Source: Ignavibacteriales bacterium
GTDB lineage: Bacteria > Bacteroidota > Ignavibacteria > Ignavibacteriales > Ignavibacteriaceae
Direction: 5' to 3'
DNA length: 23,317 nt
Assembly (NCBI GenBank): GCA_027349615.1
Contig: DAIEML010000007.1
Location: 1-23,317, forward strand
Under the pieces are notes generated by a model. It was not told the DNA's origin and did no database searches. It worked only from the letters and a program-made list of their open reading frames with translations. The translations under genes and the position numbers were made by a program. Shown piece by piece: positions 15,901-23,317 of the stretch (positions are counted from its first letter, which is position 1; the number at the start of each line of letters is the position of its first letter).

Positions 15901-16801
15901 CTGAACGTAAATTTTCTATAAGATCATAAGTTTTTATTTGGTAAATGTGATAGAATTTATTTTCATAGATCTCAAAATCTGTTCTCTTAGATTCGTTGGG
16001 AATTGATTCTTCAATTGAGGTTGATTCTTCATTAACAAAATATTTAGAAATTCTTTGATAAATATTTTGAAAATCTTCATTCTCTGATAGTTTATCTTTC
16101 AATGACTCGGCTAATAAAAAAGCATTTTTCATTTGGAACATAGAATATAAAGAGTCTAGTTCAAGGATATGAGCTTCAGAATGCTCTCGTTTTAAAGAAG
16201 GGGAATTTAAAATTTCTCGAGCGGCCCAAAGTGAAAACCAATATTCTTTTTCTTTAAAAGCTTCTTCAGCATCAATTATCAAAGATTTTTTCTTTGAAAA
16301 TATTCCATTAAAAAATCCTTCATCATAACCAAGAGTTTTCCTAAACCAATCTCTAACTTTCAAAAGTTTAGGCGTATTACTATTATCGATTTCAATTGCC
16401 TTTTCAATTTCCTCAAGCCCCTCAAAAAATCTACCTAATCCGCCTAATGCACGCGCTTTATTTAAATGTGCCCAAGCTAGTAAATCTGGTTTCTTTTTTA
16501 TTGCCCAATCAAGATCAGAAATAGCTCCTTCGAAAATGCTCATCCTCATTAAAAGAAATCCTCTGTACAATCTTGAATTTACTTCATCACCGCTAATTTG
16601 AACTGCAAGATTTGACATTTCTAATGCTTGTGAAGGAAATCCGTTTTCAAGTAAAGCCCATGCAAGACATGAAGCAGCATTAAAATCATATTGACGTTCA
16701 TCGTAAACTTGTTTTGCAGCAGACAAAGCCATTCTGTAACGGCCTTGGCTTAAATGTTCATATGCTTCTTTGAGAATGGCATCAAGTTCTTCAGAAGTCA
16801 A
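12923..16801 (-). CDS. TPR protein with three tandem CbbX/SpoVK-type AAA+ ATPase domains
   Basis: This is a 1292-residue predicted cytoplasmic ATPase. Residues 1-255 are helical TPR-like repeats (e.g. SRLYRGFLLMRMSIFEGAISDLDWAIK is one unit). Residues 273-405 form a separate unassigned domain, probably a beta sandwich (GQGRVDIYLENNLVCSRWFLVG near its end). Three CbxX/CfxQ-family AAA+ modules follow. Walker A: 498-505, 783-790 (both GNPGTGKT) and 1073-1080 (GNSGTGKT). Walker B FIDEA: 559-563, 844-848 and 1134-1138. SRF arginine region: 617, 904 and 1190. FGNAR sensor 2: 671, 958 and 1244. Pore-loop aromatics are kept (QYIGETA, SFVGQTA, GYQGQTA). All three sites look active. The start is TTG with AGGAG eight bases upstream. 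Usual relatives (CbbX, SpoVK, EccA) have one AAA+ domain. No partner gene is adjacent; the gene is separated from groESL by a terminator. Function is unknown. Confidence 0.9.
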   Translation of the reverse strand: MTSEELDAILKEAYEHLSQGRYRMALSAAKQVYDERQYDFNAASCLAWALLENGFPSQALEMSNLAVQISGDEVNSRLYRGFLLMRMSIFEGAISDLDWAIKKKPDLLAWAHLNKARALGGLGRFFEGLEEIEKAIEIDNSNTPKLLKVRDWFRKTLGYDEGFFNGIFSKKKSLIIDAEEAFKEKEYWFSLWAAREILNSPSLKREHSEAHILELDSLYSMFQMKNAFLLAESLKDKLSENEDFQNIYQRISKYFVNEESTSIEESIPNESKRTDFEIYENKFYHIYQIKTYDLIENLRSEKRTFLLQFSEETVRYIGVEVILDNPFFNNKRMDVEGTAIWFLNDIEVGRHHFLIAMEKDWKLVEFIQSWGTDNPGFWKEGQGRVDIYLENNLVCSRWFLVGQSEIFNFEETVIPSKDSDSLEKPTTDQPKKLNESVLKPQESKSLEELLSELDSYIGLQNVKQSMRDFVDYLKFINERKKLGLKTQENFAIHSVFLGNPGTGKTTIARLLGKIFKAMGILKNGHVIEVDRSGLVGQYIGETAQKTNKVIDEAIGGLLFIDEAYTLKKEGNQQDFGQEAIDILLKRMEDSKGEFVVIAAGYPEEMNAFINSNPGLKSRFNNFFKFDDYTPEELIDIFKLTSSKEEYNVKEEALELLKKQFTNLYRKRDKTFGNARLVRNYFNEIKIHISKRYLKLTEAERTKESMVTIYPEDILSLFKSSENKIVKIGIDEDALVKVLKKLNDLIGLQSVKKEISETVKLARFYSEQGENLQNKFSSHMIFLGNPGTGKTTVAHLYSELFSALGVLPKGHLIEVDRQGLVASFVGQTAEKTKIAIDKSIGGTMFIDEAYTLIKSAESNGSDFGKEALDTLLKRMEDDRGKFIVIAAGYTEEMNNFINSNPGLQSRFTKRIYFEDYTPDELLKITEKLLETKGYIIDEEARDPLKKYYNAIFRSRNKTFGNARIVRDIVENALKNQLLRVADIPAEERHEEVLKYILLEDITELVAPKKEKEKLKIEGDPELLEKYIKELKDLAGLESVKKSIDKLISSLKVAKLRKQSGLKIIPKNLNSVFMGNSGTGKTTVARLISKIYKEMGILEKGHLIEVDRASLVAGYQGQTATKTNDIIDKSLGGTLFIDEAYTLARGSQDFGQEAIDTLLKRMEDDQGKFVVIVAGYTEEMKEFLDSNPGVQSRFPNVFYFDDYNPRQMLEIANEISEKNGYKLDEGAWQLLLEIYTKLFDKRDKNFGNARTVKNILYKAISNQEERILSIYEPDVNDLTTIIYEDVSKIELAEL

Positions 16802-16856
16802 TCAATTTCTCCTAAAAATTTTGAGCTTTTAAAAATTTGTTCAACAATTAATTCTA

Positions 16857-16865
16857 AATATAGCA
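16857..16865 (-). promoter_or_regulatory. possible extended -10 promoter for the AAA+ gene
   Basis: On the minus strand TGC directly precedes TATATT, an extended -10 pattern, about 56 bases before the TTG start. No good -35 hexamer is present 17 bases upstream. It is tentative in AT-rich DNA. Confidence 0.3.
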
Positions 16866-16921
16866 ATTTCTTTTATAAAGAATTTAATATATGAATTTAA
16901 TAAAATGAATATTAGGGAGGG

Positions 16922-16955
16922 ATAAAATAAAAAGGCGGAATGTAACTTCCGCCTT
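16922..16955 (-). terminator. rho-independent terminator of groES-groEL
   Basis: On the minus strand AAGGCGGAA pairs with TTCCGCCTT (plus-strand arms 16932-16940 and 16947-16955, loop of six), followed by TTTTTATTTTAT. It lies 50 bases after the groEL stop and before the AAA+ gene, so the AAA+ gene likely has its own promoter. Confidence 0.9.
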
Positions 16956-17004
16956 AAGGTTGGAAAATTTAAATTCAGTTTCTTGAACTTAAAATTGAAC
17001 TTTC

Positions 17005-18651
<1,647 letters not shown>

Positions 18652-18676
18652 TTATATTATTTTCAAATTCTATTTA

Positions 18677-18973
18677 TTAACCGATAATAGCGAAAATATC
18701 GCTTTCTCTCATAATTAAATACTCATCACCCTCAACAGTGACTTCAGTTCCGCTGTATTTTCCGTACAAAACTTTGTCACCAACTTTAACTTCAAGTTTT
18801 ACAAACTTTCCGTCTTCAGAAGTTTTACCTGGGCCTACAGCTACAACGGTGCCTTCAATTGGTTTTTCCTTTGCTGTATCCGGTAAAATAATTCCGCCTT
18901 TAGTTTTTTCTTCTGCTTCACTAGGCTTTATGATTACTCTATCTGCCAGTGGTTTTAAATTAATTTTTGCCAT
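18677..18973 (-). CDS. groES: co-chaperonin GroES (Hsp10)
   Basis: This 98-residue heptameric lid of the GroEL chamber has typical family landmarks: [19 protein letters not shown] at the start, the mobile loop with [14 protein letters not shown] (residues 25-38, containing the hydrophobic IIL that docks on GroEL), [24 protein letters not shown] and the C-terminal [12 protein letters not shown]. The ATG at 18973 follows GGAGG (minus strand; CCTCC at 18981-18985). It is the first gene of the operon, directly downstream of a perfect CIRCE operator and a consensus sigma-A promoter. Confidence 0.99.
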   Translation of the reverse strand: MAKINLKPLADRVIIKPSEAEEKTKGGIILPDTAKEKPIEGTVVAVGPGKTSEDGKFVKLEVKVGDKVLYGKYSGTEVTVEGDEYLIMRESDIFAIIG

Positions 18974-19012
18974 ACTTCAACCTCCGATATATTTTATTTT
19001 TATGGTTTATTA

Positions 19013-19039
19013 TTAGCACTCTCAAAAAGCGAGTGCTAA
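19013..19039 (-). promoter_or_regulatory. CIRCE operator (HrcA binding site)
   Basis: TTAGCACTC (19013-19021), nine-base spacer, GAGTGCTAA (19031-19039): an exact match to the CIRCE consensus. It overlaps the last bases of the -10 element and the start region of the groES promoter, the normal place for HrcA repression relieved by heat shock. No hrcA gene is in the window. Confidence 0.97.
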
Positions 19040-19066
19040 TATAACATTGTTAAAAAAATTTGTCAA
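19038..19066 (-). promoter_or_regulatory. sigma-A promoter of groES-groEL
   Basis: On the minus strand TTGACA (19061-19066) and TATATT (19038-19043) are separated by exactly 17 bases. The -35 is perfect and the -10 differs by one base. This shows that the organism reads a classical housekeeping promoter here rather than the -33/-7 type usual in Bacteroidia. Confidence 0.9.
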
Positions 19067-19432
19067 GATTCAATTATAAACATGTTGATTAACGTCTGAA
19101 TACTTAAGAATATAAATTTATTTGATGTTACTAATTTTGTATCAGATTTAATTATTTTTAATACAAGCACTTGAAGTTTGAAATGTTTAAAGTCTTTTTG
19201 ACAAAATCTCAACATCAAAGTTTTAATTGAGAATGCAAACTGTGTTGATTATCAATTAGTGGATTTGTTTGGTAGGATTTCCACAAGAATATTTTTAATT
19301 TAATACCAACAATTAGGAAGGCAATACTTATAGAATTTTGTTAAAAGTTTAATTCGTCTAAAAAAACGAGTAAACTTTTTACAATATTTTTTAAGTGTTG
19401 CCATTTTTTTTTCAAAATTATAAAGAGGTAAA
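19067..19432. other. 366-base intergenic region between groES promoter and the b561 gene
   Basis: This is an AT-rich non-coding region that should include the promoter for the plus-strand gene at 19433; no convincing -35/-10 pair or sigma-54 site was found. It holds an imperfect inverted repeat at 19343-19379, listed separately, and a loose one with arms GTGGA (19259-19263) and TCCAC (19280-19284). No tRNA-like fold was seen. Confidence 0.5.
19343..19379. repeat. imperfect inverted repeat in the leader of the b561 gene
   Basis: The arms are 19343-19357 and 19366-19379. The outer AAAAGTTTA/TAAACTTTT pairing is perfect over nine bases and the inner TCGT/ACGA over four, with a small bulge between and an A-rich loop. 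It lies 54 bases before the ATG at 19433. It could be an operator, a leader hairpin or a weak terminator; no U-tract of good quality follows on either strand. Confidence 0.45.
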
Positions 19433-20230
19433 ATGAACGATAAGCGGAGAAAGAATATAAATGTCTCCATTCATGGCTCAGCCATAGTCTTTCATAATTT
19501 CAAATTTAAAATTAATAATCAGAAAGAATTTTTTCTTTTATTAATTATTCTAATTATTTCATTTAATTATATAAGCTTTGCACAGATAGATGAACTCCCT
19601 TCGGGAATAGGGAGTAACGTAAATTTATATGCAGATGCTTCAATGATTAATAGTTTAGCTGCAGATACTAATTCAACAAGCCTTTCCTTACCACCAATGC
19701 AAAAACCCAAATTATTGCCGGCAGACATTAGCTTTGGAGAAAAATTTTTTTGGGGTGAAAAAGGACTTTTTAGAGATATTGGATTAGTTGGGGCACTTTC
19801 TCCTCAGGAAAGAATTCAAGAATTAAAAATTCGAAGGACAATGTTAACAGCACATCAAATCGGTGGATTTGTAACTCTAGCACTGATGTTAACAGCAGAT
19901 TATTTTGGCCAACAGGTTATTGATGGGAAAAGATACCTTGGCGATGTTCATCAAACTATAATTGGAGCTACAATTCTTTCATATTCGGCTACCGGACTTC
20001 TTGCAATATTATCTCCGCCACCGCTTATCAGAAGAGATGAAGGAGGCACTGTTGCAATCCATAAAACATTGGCGTGGATTCACGTACTTGGAATGATTAT
20101 AACTCCTATACTTGCTTCAAATATTCGGCACAAAAAAATATTTAATATGGATCAAGCACACTTTCATCAGATATCTGGTTACATAACTACGGCTGTTTTT
20201 GCTACTTCTTTAATAGTAATTACAATTTAA
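19433..20230 (+). CDS. cytochrome b561-like four-helix membrane protein
   Basis: This 265-residue protein has a long polar N-terminus (1-30), then a hydrophobic signal segment (32-49) with likely cleavage at FA-QI (50/51) and a soluble stretch to about 135. Four membrane helices follow, each with a histidine near its start or middle: AHQIGGFVTLALML (His141), DVHQTIIGATILSYS (His173), AIHKTLAWIHVLGMIITPIL (His210, His217) and AHFHQISGYITTAVFA (His243/His245). Paired histidines on a four-helix bundle are the mark of b561-type haem proteins that carry electrons across or along the membrane. AGAGG lies before the ATG. The gene starts 13 bases before the YceI gene, a partner often seen with b561 proteins. 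Haem binding is inferred, not proven. Confidence 0.72.
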   Translation: MNDKRRKNINVSIHGSAIVFHNFKFKINNQKEFFLLLIILIISFNYISFAQIDELPSGIGSNVNLYADASMINSLAADTNSTSLSLPPMQKPKLLPADISFGEKFFWGEKGLFRDIGLVGALSPQERIQELKIRRTMLTAHQIGGFVTLALMLTADYFGQQVIDGKRYLGDVHQTIIGATILSYSATGLLAILSPPPLIRRDEGGTVAIHKTLAWIHVLGMIITPILASNIRHKKIFNMDQAHFHQISGYITTAVFATSLIVITI

Positions 20231-20243
20231 TCGAAAGGGAAAT

Positions 20244-20792
20244 ATGTTGAAAAAATCAAGTTTAGTCTTAATTTTATTTTTAGCTTCAACTTCGTTTATT
20301 TTTTCACAAGTTAAGAAGCTTCAAGCAATAAAAAATGAATCATTTATTACTTATAAACTTACTCATCCGCTTCATGAGATTGAATCTACTAGCAAAGATG
20401 CATATTGTGTAACAGATGTTGATGAAAAAACAAAGCAAGTAAAAGCTGTGGCAGTACAAGTTGATGTAACTTCATTTGACAGCGGTAATTCAAACCGTGA
20501 TTCTCATGCTATGGAAGTTGTTGAAGTAATTAGTTATCCTGATGCACAATTTATAAGCTCCTCGGTAACTCAAAAAGGTGATAGCCTTCAGATTTGGGGT
20601 AAGCTTACTTTCCATGGCGTTACTAAAGATATTTATCTCCATGCTTTTTCTAATTGGTCAAACAATCAATTAATTGTTACTGGAGGATTTGATATAAGTT
20701 TAACAGAATTTCATATTCAGCGGCCAACTCTTCTCTTAATTCCAGTCAACGACGATTTAAAATTTACGTTTAAACAAGTGTTTAATTTATAA
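20244..20792 (+). CDS. YceI-family periplasmic lipid-binding protein
   Basis: This 182-residue protein has a signal peptide (MLKKSSLVLILFLASTSFIFS-Q) followed by a YceI lipocalin-like barrel. Family landmarks are HPLHEIESTSKDA near the start, SFDSGNSNRDSHAMEVVEVISYP (residues 78-100), GKLTFHGVTKDIYLHA and the C-terminal GGFDISLTEFHIQRPTLLLIPVNDDLKF. Members bind long isoprenoid chains such as quinones or polyprenols and some are induced by stress. It follows the b561-like gene by 13 bases with its own AAGGGA ribosome-binding site, so the pair likely forms an operon for envelope electron or quinone handling. A long hairpin follows the stop. Confidence 0.93.
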   Translation: MLKKSSLVLILFLASTSFIFSQVKKLQAIKNESFITYKLTHPLHEIESTSKDAYCVTDVDEKTKQVKAVAVQVDVTSFDSGNSNRDSHAMEVVEVISYPDAQFISSSVTQKGDSLQIWGKLTFHGVTKDIYLHAFSNWSNNQLIVTGGFDISLTEFHIQRPTLLLIPVNDDLKFTFKQVFNL

Positions 20793-20799
20793 TTTATAA

Positions 20800-20837
20800 A
20801 ATATTTGCAGTTTATGTTCGCATAATCTGCAAATATT
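20800..20837. terminator. long hairpin between convergent genes, likely two-way terminator
   Basis: The left arm 20800-20816 and right arm 20821-20837 pair over 11 bases (AATATTTGCAG with CTGCAAATATT), one T-T mismatch and five more pairs (TTATG/CATAA), closed by a TTCG tetraloop. It lies between the stops of the YceI gene (+) and the TrmO-like gene (-). The minus side continues into an AT-rich stretch (TTATAAATT); the plus side has a T-run only 16 bases later. Confidence 0.7.
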
Positions 20838-20860
20838 ACCTTCTAAAACACTATTTTTAA

Positions 20861-21289
20861 TTATTTGAAAAATTGATTTGGTGAATTTGGATCGATGCGT
20901 TCATTTAATATTGCTGGCTTAATATCGATTAGAAACGTGCCATTTAAACAGTCAAGCCCTCGTACAATAATTTCTGAATTCTCAATTTTTTTTATTTTGA
21001 TTACTGCGGCACCGATTGGATTTGGTCTGTTCGGAGTTCTTAAGGAAAAAATTCCGCTAAAATTTCCCGTCCTTCTTGAAGTTTGTTGAAGTAAATTTCT
21101 ATCTGCATTATCAAACCAATAAAGCACTAAAATTTCCTGCCCTTCAATTAGACCTAATAATCCTTCTTTAAATTGTTTATATATTATAATTTTGCATTCT
21201 GGTCCATTAAATTGAATATTCCTTGGGCAATCTTCAATTTTATTATAGGGCGTTTCTATATGTCCAATAAATTTTAAATTTGAATTCAT
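20861..21289 (-). CDS. TrmO/TsaA-family tRNA methyltransferase
   Basis: This is a short member (about 142 residues) of the TrmO (YaeB, UPF0066) family, which uses S-adenosylmethionine to methylate N6-threonylcarbamoyladenosine at position 37 of certain tRNAs. The signature GIFSLRTPNRPNPIG and the later GLDCLNGTFLIDIKP are both present, as is the N-terminal IGHIETPY. E. coli TrmO is longer (about 235 residues) with an extra C-terminal part missing here. The start is uncertain. The ATG at 21289 fits the family N-terminus; a GTG at 21319 would add ten residues and overlap the stop of the upstream membrane-protein gene by eight bases. Neither has a clear ribosome-binding site, so translational coupling with the upstream gene is likely. 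Confidence 0.88.
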   Translation of the reverse strand: MNSNLKFIGHIETPYNKIEDCPRNIQFNGPECKIIIYKQFKEGLLGLIEGQEILVLYWFDNADRNLLQQTSRRTGNFSGIFSLRTPNRPNPIGAAVIKIKKIENSEIIVRGLDCLNGTFLIDIKPAILNERIDPNSPNQFFK

Positions 21290-21311
21290 TATAAATTTTG
21301 AAAAATATTTA

Positions 21312-21770
21312 TCAAACACCTTGCGGCTTATTTTCTTTTTTAAGTTTTGAGCCTGTAAATATTCCGATGGCCCCTAAAATTGGATTAAGTATTAATACAA
21401 AATTTGGCTGAACAGCGTTTTGCATTGCTTCAGTATTGGAAACTTTACCAATTCTTGGTTTATCTTTTATATCACTAGCTTCATTCATCTTTGGGATTGA
21501 AGAAATAATTCCTATTGCTAATACCAATCCTGCTAAAATTAAAACGGAATTTCTATTTTTTGAAATAAGCATACAAACCCAACCGCCGTCCATTGCTGCT
21601 AAAAAGCTTAAAATAATACTGAATACAATCCAATTACTTGAAACATGAAATGAACTGGGATCAAACGAACCATCAGCTCCAAGAACAGAATATAAAATTG
21701 AAAATGTGATAAACATAAAAATTGCCATTGCTAAATAACCAATAACAATTCCAGCTAAATTACGTATCAT
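21312..21770 (-). CDS. small integral membrane protein of unknown function
   Basis: This 152-residue protein is not recognised. It has about four hydrophobic segments: residues 4-28 (NLAGIVIGYLAMAIFMFITF), 45-70 (SNWIVFSIILSFLAAMDGGWV), 75-92 (VLILAGLVLAIGIISSIP) and 123-141 (FVLILNPILGAIGIFTG). A charged loop (about 94-120, with several Lys, Asp and Glu) lies between the third and fourth, and the tail is basic (KLKKENKPQGV). The ATG at 21770 has an excellent GGAGG seven bases upstream. The stop touches or overlaps the start of the TrmO-like gene, so the two are co-transcribed. No functional motif is visible. Confidence 0.75.
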   Translation of the reverse strand: MIRNLAGIVIGYLAMAIFMFITFSILYSVLGADGSFDPSSFHVSSNWIVFSIILSFLAAMDGGWVCMLISKNRNSVLILAGLVLAIGIISSIPKMNEASDIKDKPRIGKVSNTEAMQNAVQPNFVLILNPILGAIGIFTGSKLKKENKPQGV

Positions 21771-22096
21771 TAAATCCTCCTAAATATTTTTATAATATGT
21801 AGTAAAATTCGTAATCATTATTAAAAATAATCAATAAACTTAACCAAAGGAAGGAAAATTTGATAAGATTTTTTTTATCAACAATTTAATTTTCTTAATT
21901 AGAAAAAATTTGTTAGAAATTTCACAATTGATTAAAAGAAACATTGTATTTTTTAAGAAAGTCTAATATTTTGTAAACCACTTTGTAGTAATTAATTAAA
22001 ATTGCAGCTAAAATAAGAATAAAAACTAAAATGAATTGTGTATGATAATAAAATTACTATGCGCAATATTTTTATTAATTTAAAATGGAGATATAC
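21771..22096. other. intergenic region between divergent genes
   Basis: This is an AT-rich stretch of about 325 bases that must hold promoters for the membrane-protein gene (-) and the TPR gene (+). One AT-rich hairpin is visible (TTGATAA 21860-21866, TTATCAA 21875-21881). No consensus sigma-A or sigma-54 promoter and no coding sequence were found. Confidence 0.5.
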
Positions 22097-22867
22097 ATGA
22101 AAAAAATAACTTATTTATTGTTCAACGCAACCTTGATCTTATTTCTTACAATTAGCACTTATGCTCAAACAATGGATTCAGCTGCTGTAAAGCCGTTTAA
22201 TGATGGCCTTGACAAAATGCAGAAGAGCGATTATAAAGGCGCAGTATCTGATTTTGAAAATGCGTTGAAAGCTGATAAAAAAGATTACAGGATCTATTAT
22301 CAAATTGGCGTTGCGCAAGAAAAGTTGGGAAATCATGAAAAATCCATTGAAGCATATAAAGAAGCAATTAAATCTAATCCTCAGTTTGATGCGTCATATA
22401 ATGATCTAGGAAGTATTTTCTACAGCCTTGGTAAATATCAGGATGCAGCTGATAACTTTGAAAAGGTTTTAGAAATTGTAAAAGATGATTCGGCTAAGAT
22501 TGCTGCTGTAAAATTCAATTTATCGGTATCATATAATGCGTTAGCTGCTGCTGCTGAAAAAAGCAAAAGCTATAAAAAGGCAATTGAATATTTGAAGAAA
22601 GCGGTTAGTTATAATAATTCTGATATAGCTTATCTAAATTTAGCAAGAGATTATTTTTTAACTAATCAATTTGATAGAACAATTGAAGCAGCTGAAAGTG
22701 CTTTGAAATATAGAAAATCTATAGGTGAAGGTGGTCCTTATTATTATATGGGCGTTGCATACAGCAAAAAGAATGATATGAAAAAAGCAAAAGAATGTAT
22801 GTTAAAAGCAAAAACAGATCCTGTCTACGCTAAAGTTGCTCAAACAGTTCTTGATGCAATGAAATAG
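22097..22867 (+). CDS. exported TPR-repeat protein
   Basis: This 256-residue protein has a signal peptide (MKKITYLLFNATLILFLTISTYA-QT) and then about five to six tetratricopeptide repeats covering the rest. Clear units are FNDGLDKMQKSDYKGAVSDF, YQIGVAQEKLGNHEKSIEAY, NDLGSIFYSLGKYQDAADNF, LNLARDYFLTNQFDRTIEAA and YMGVAYSKKNDMKKAKECM. TPRs mediate protein-protein contacts, here in the periplasm. The start at 22097 is chosen because GGAG (22087-22090) lies six bases upstream; an ATG at 22085 contains that GGAG within its own first codons and has no site of its own. It stands alone with a strong terminator 22 bases after the stop. The partner is unknown. Confidence 0.85.
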   Translation: MKKITYLLFNATLILFLTISTYAQTMDSAAVKPFNDGLDKMQKSDYKGAVSDFENALKADKKDYRIYYQIGVAQEKLGNHEKSIEAYKEAIKSNPQFDASYNDLGSIFYSLGKYQDAADNFEKVLEIVKDDSAKIAAVKFNLSVSYNALAAAAEKSKSYKKAIEYLKKAVSYNNSDIAYLNLARDYFLTNQFDRTIEAAESALKYRKSIGEGGPYYYMGVAYSKKNDMKKAKECMLKAKTDPVYAKVAQTVLDAMK

Positions 22868-22889
22868 ATTTATTATTGATTAGTTTTTT

Positions 22890-22917
22890 ACCCCCACTTT
22901 GATGGGGGTTTTTTTAT
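22890..22917 (+). terminator. rho-independent terminator of the TPR gene
   Basis: ACCCCCA (22890-22896) and TGGGGGT (22903-22909) form a perfect seven-pair stem, loop of six, followed by a run of T (22909-22915). The T-run supports plus-strand termination only; the convergent ATPase gene on the other strand gets no U-tract from it. Confidence 0.93.
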
Positions 22918-22931
22918 TGTAAAAAAATAAA

Positions 22932-23317
22932 CTATAATTTCAATTTTGTTTTTCGAAGTAATAAAGAATTAGAAACAACGCTAACGGAGCTGAAAGCCAT
23001 AGCTGCTGCGGCGTAAATGGGATTTAAAAATCCAAGTGCGGCAATCGGAATTCCGACAACGTTATAAATAAATGCCCAGAATAAATTCTGCTTTATAGTC
23101 CGCAAAGTTTTATTAGATAATTTTATAGCATTAACAACTCCCGTCAAATCTCCTTTAATTAAAATTACATCTGAAGTTTCGATTGCTATATCGGTGCCTG
23201 TGCCAATTGCAATGCCAACATCTGCTTGAGCGAGAGCAGGTGAATCGTTTATCCCGTCGCCAACCATTGCAACAATTTTACCTTCAGATTTTAATTTTTT
23301 AATATGCATTGCTTTAT
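22932..23317 (-). CDS. copper-type P1B ATPase, C-terminal part (5' end outside window)
   Basis: The frame is open to the window edge, so the methionine at 23309 is internal. The visible part has the P-domain hinge motif [17 protein letters not shown] (magnesium-coordinating aspartates) followed by [16 protein letters not shown], then the last two membrane helices. The membrane motifs are YN in [11 protein letters not shown] (helix 7) and MAFSS in [18 protein letters not shown] (helix 8); with the CPC motif of helix 6 (outside the window) these define Cu+ exporting P1B-1 ATPases of the CopA type. The protein exports copper from the cytoplasm. It ends with a short basic tail (RKTKLKL). The metal is inferred from the YN and MxxSS residues. 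No terminator for this gene is seen before the TPR gene. Confidence 0.93.
   Translation of the reverse strand, partial: KAMHIKKLKSEGKIVAMVGDGINDSPALAQADVGIAIGTGTDIAIETSDVILIKGDLTGVVNAIKLSNKTLRTIKQNLFWAFIYNVVGIPIAALGFLNPIYAAAAMAFSSVSVVSNSLLLRKTKLKL

Noticed and set aside
12923..16801. Reading the AAA+ protein as rubisco activase CbbX or ESX component EccA
   Set aside because: The AAA+ family matches, but there are three modules, an extra domain and no rubisco or ESX genes nearby, so neither specific function is supported.
19259..19284. Loose inverted repeat GTGGA/TCCAC in the b561 leader
   Set aside because: Only five pairs with a 16-base loop; expected by chance.

Overview
The window is AT-rich and appears to be an ordinary chromosomal segment from an uncultured or little-studied member of the FCB group, most likely Ignavibacteria or a close relative. 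The main clue is the type IX secretion C-terminal sorting domain at 10545-11774 (NYPNPFNPST...ASGVYIY...KKMVLLK), which is typical of that lineage. Lipoproteins starting 'NPLDPNNPNY', a PGWG-type DUF5683 protein and a mixture of strong and absent Shine-Dalgarno sites fit the same picture. The taxon is an inference. No tRNA, rRNA, CRISPR array, insertion sequence or phage gene was seen.

Layout. 1-2891 (+): the end of an alanine dehydrogenase gene, an acetyl-CoA hydrolase/transferase family CoA-transferase and a PPP-family phosphoesterase. 2906-4747 (-): a soluble three-PAS histidine kinase. 5175-6166: a small lipoprotein (+) and a yeast-type cytosine deaminase (-). 6422-12597 (+): a regulatory and cell-envelope cluster made of a lipoprotein, a GAF-type sigma-54 activator, a membrane Ser/Thr kinase with two PEGA domains, a kelch propeller with a T9SS sorting tail, and a DUF5683 protein. 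12723-12872 (+): a possible small RNA unit ending in a strong terminator. 12923-16801 (-): a 1292-residue protein with TPRs, an unassigned domain and three complete CbbX/SpoVK-type AAA+ modules. 16922-19066 (-): groES-groEL with a textbook sigma-A promoter, perfect CIRCE operator and terminator. 19433-20792 (+): a cytochrome b561-like membrane protein and a YceI protein. 20861-21770 (-): a small membrane protein followed by a TrmO-like methyltransferase. 22097-22867 (+): a secreted TPR protein. 22932-23317 (-): the C-terminal end of a copper-type P1B ATPase.

The most interesting part is 6317-12872. A well-matched sigma-54 promoter (TGGCAT-N5-TTGCT, 10490-10505) lies in the 60-base gap between the kinase gene and the kelch gene. 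This is two genes downstream of a sigma-54 activator that has no receiver domain. A simple model is that the GAF domain and/or the adjacent transmembrane kinase controls the activator, which then switches on the secreted kelch protein and the DUF5683 protein. A second, imperfect sigma-54-like site (12723-12738) precedes a stretch with two tandem hairpins and a U-tract and no open reading frame, so a sigma-54-driven small RNA of about 120 nt is possible. The triple-AAA+ protein is the other candidate for an undescribed machine. Both readings are inferences from sequence.
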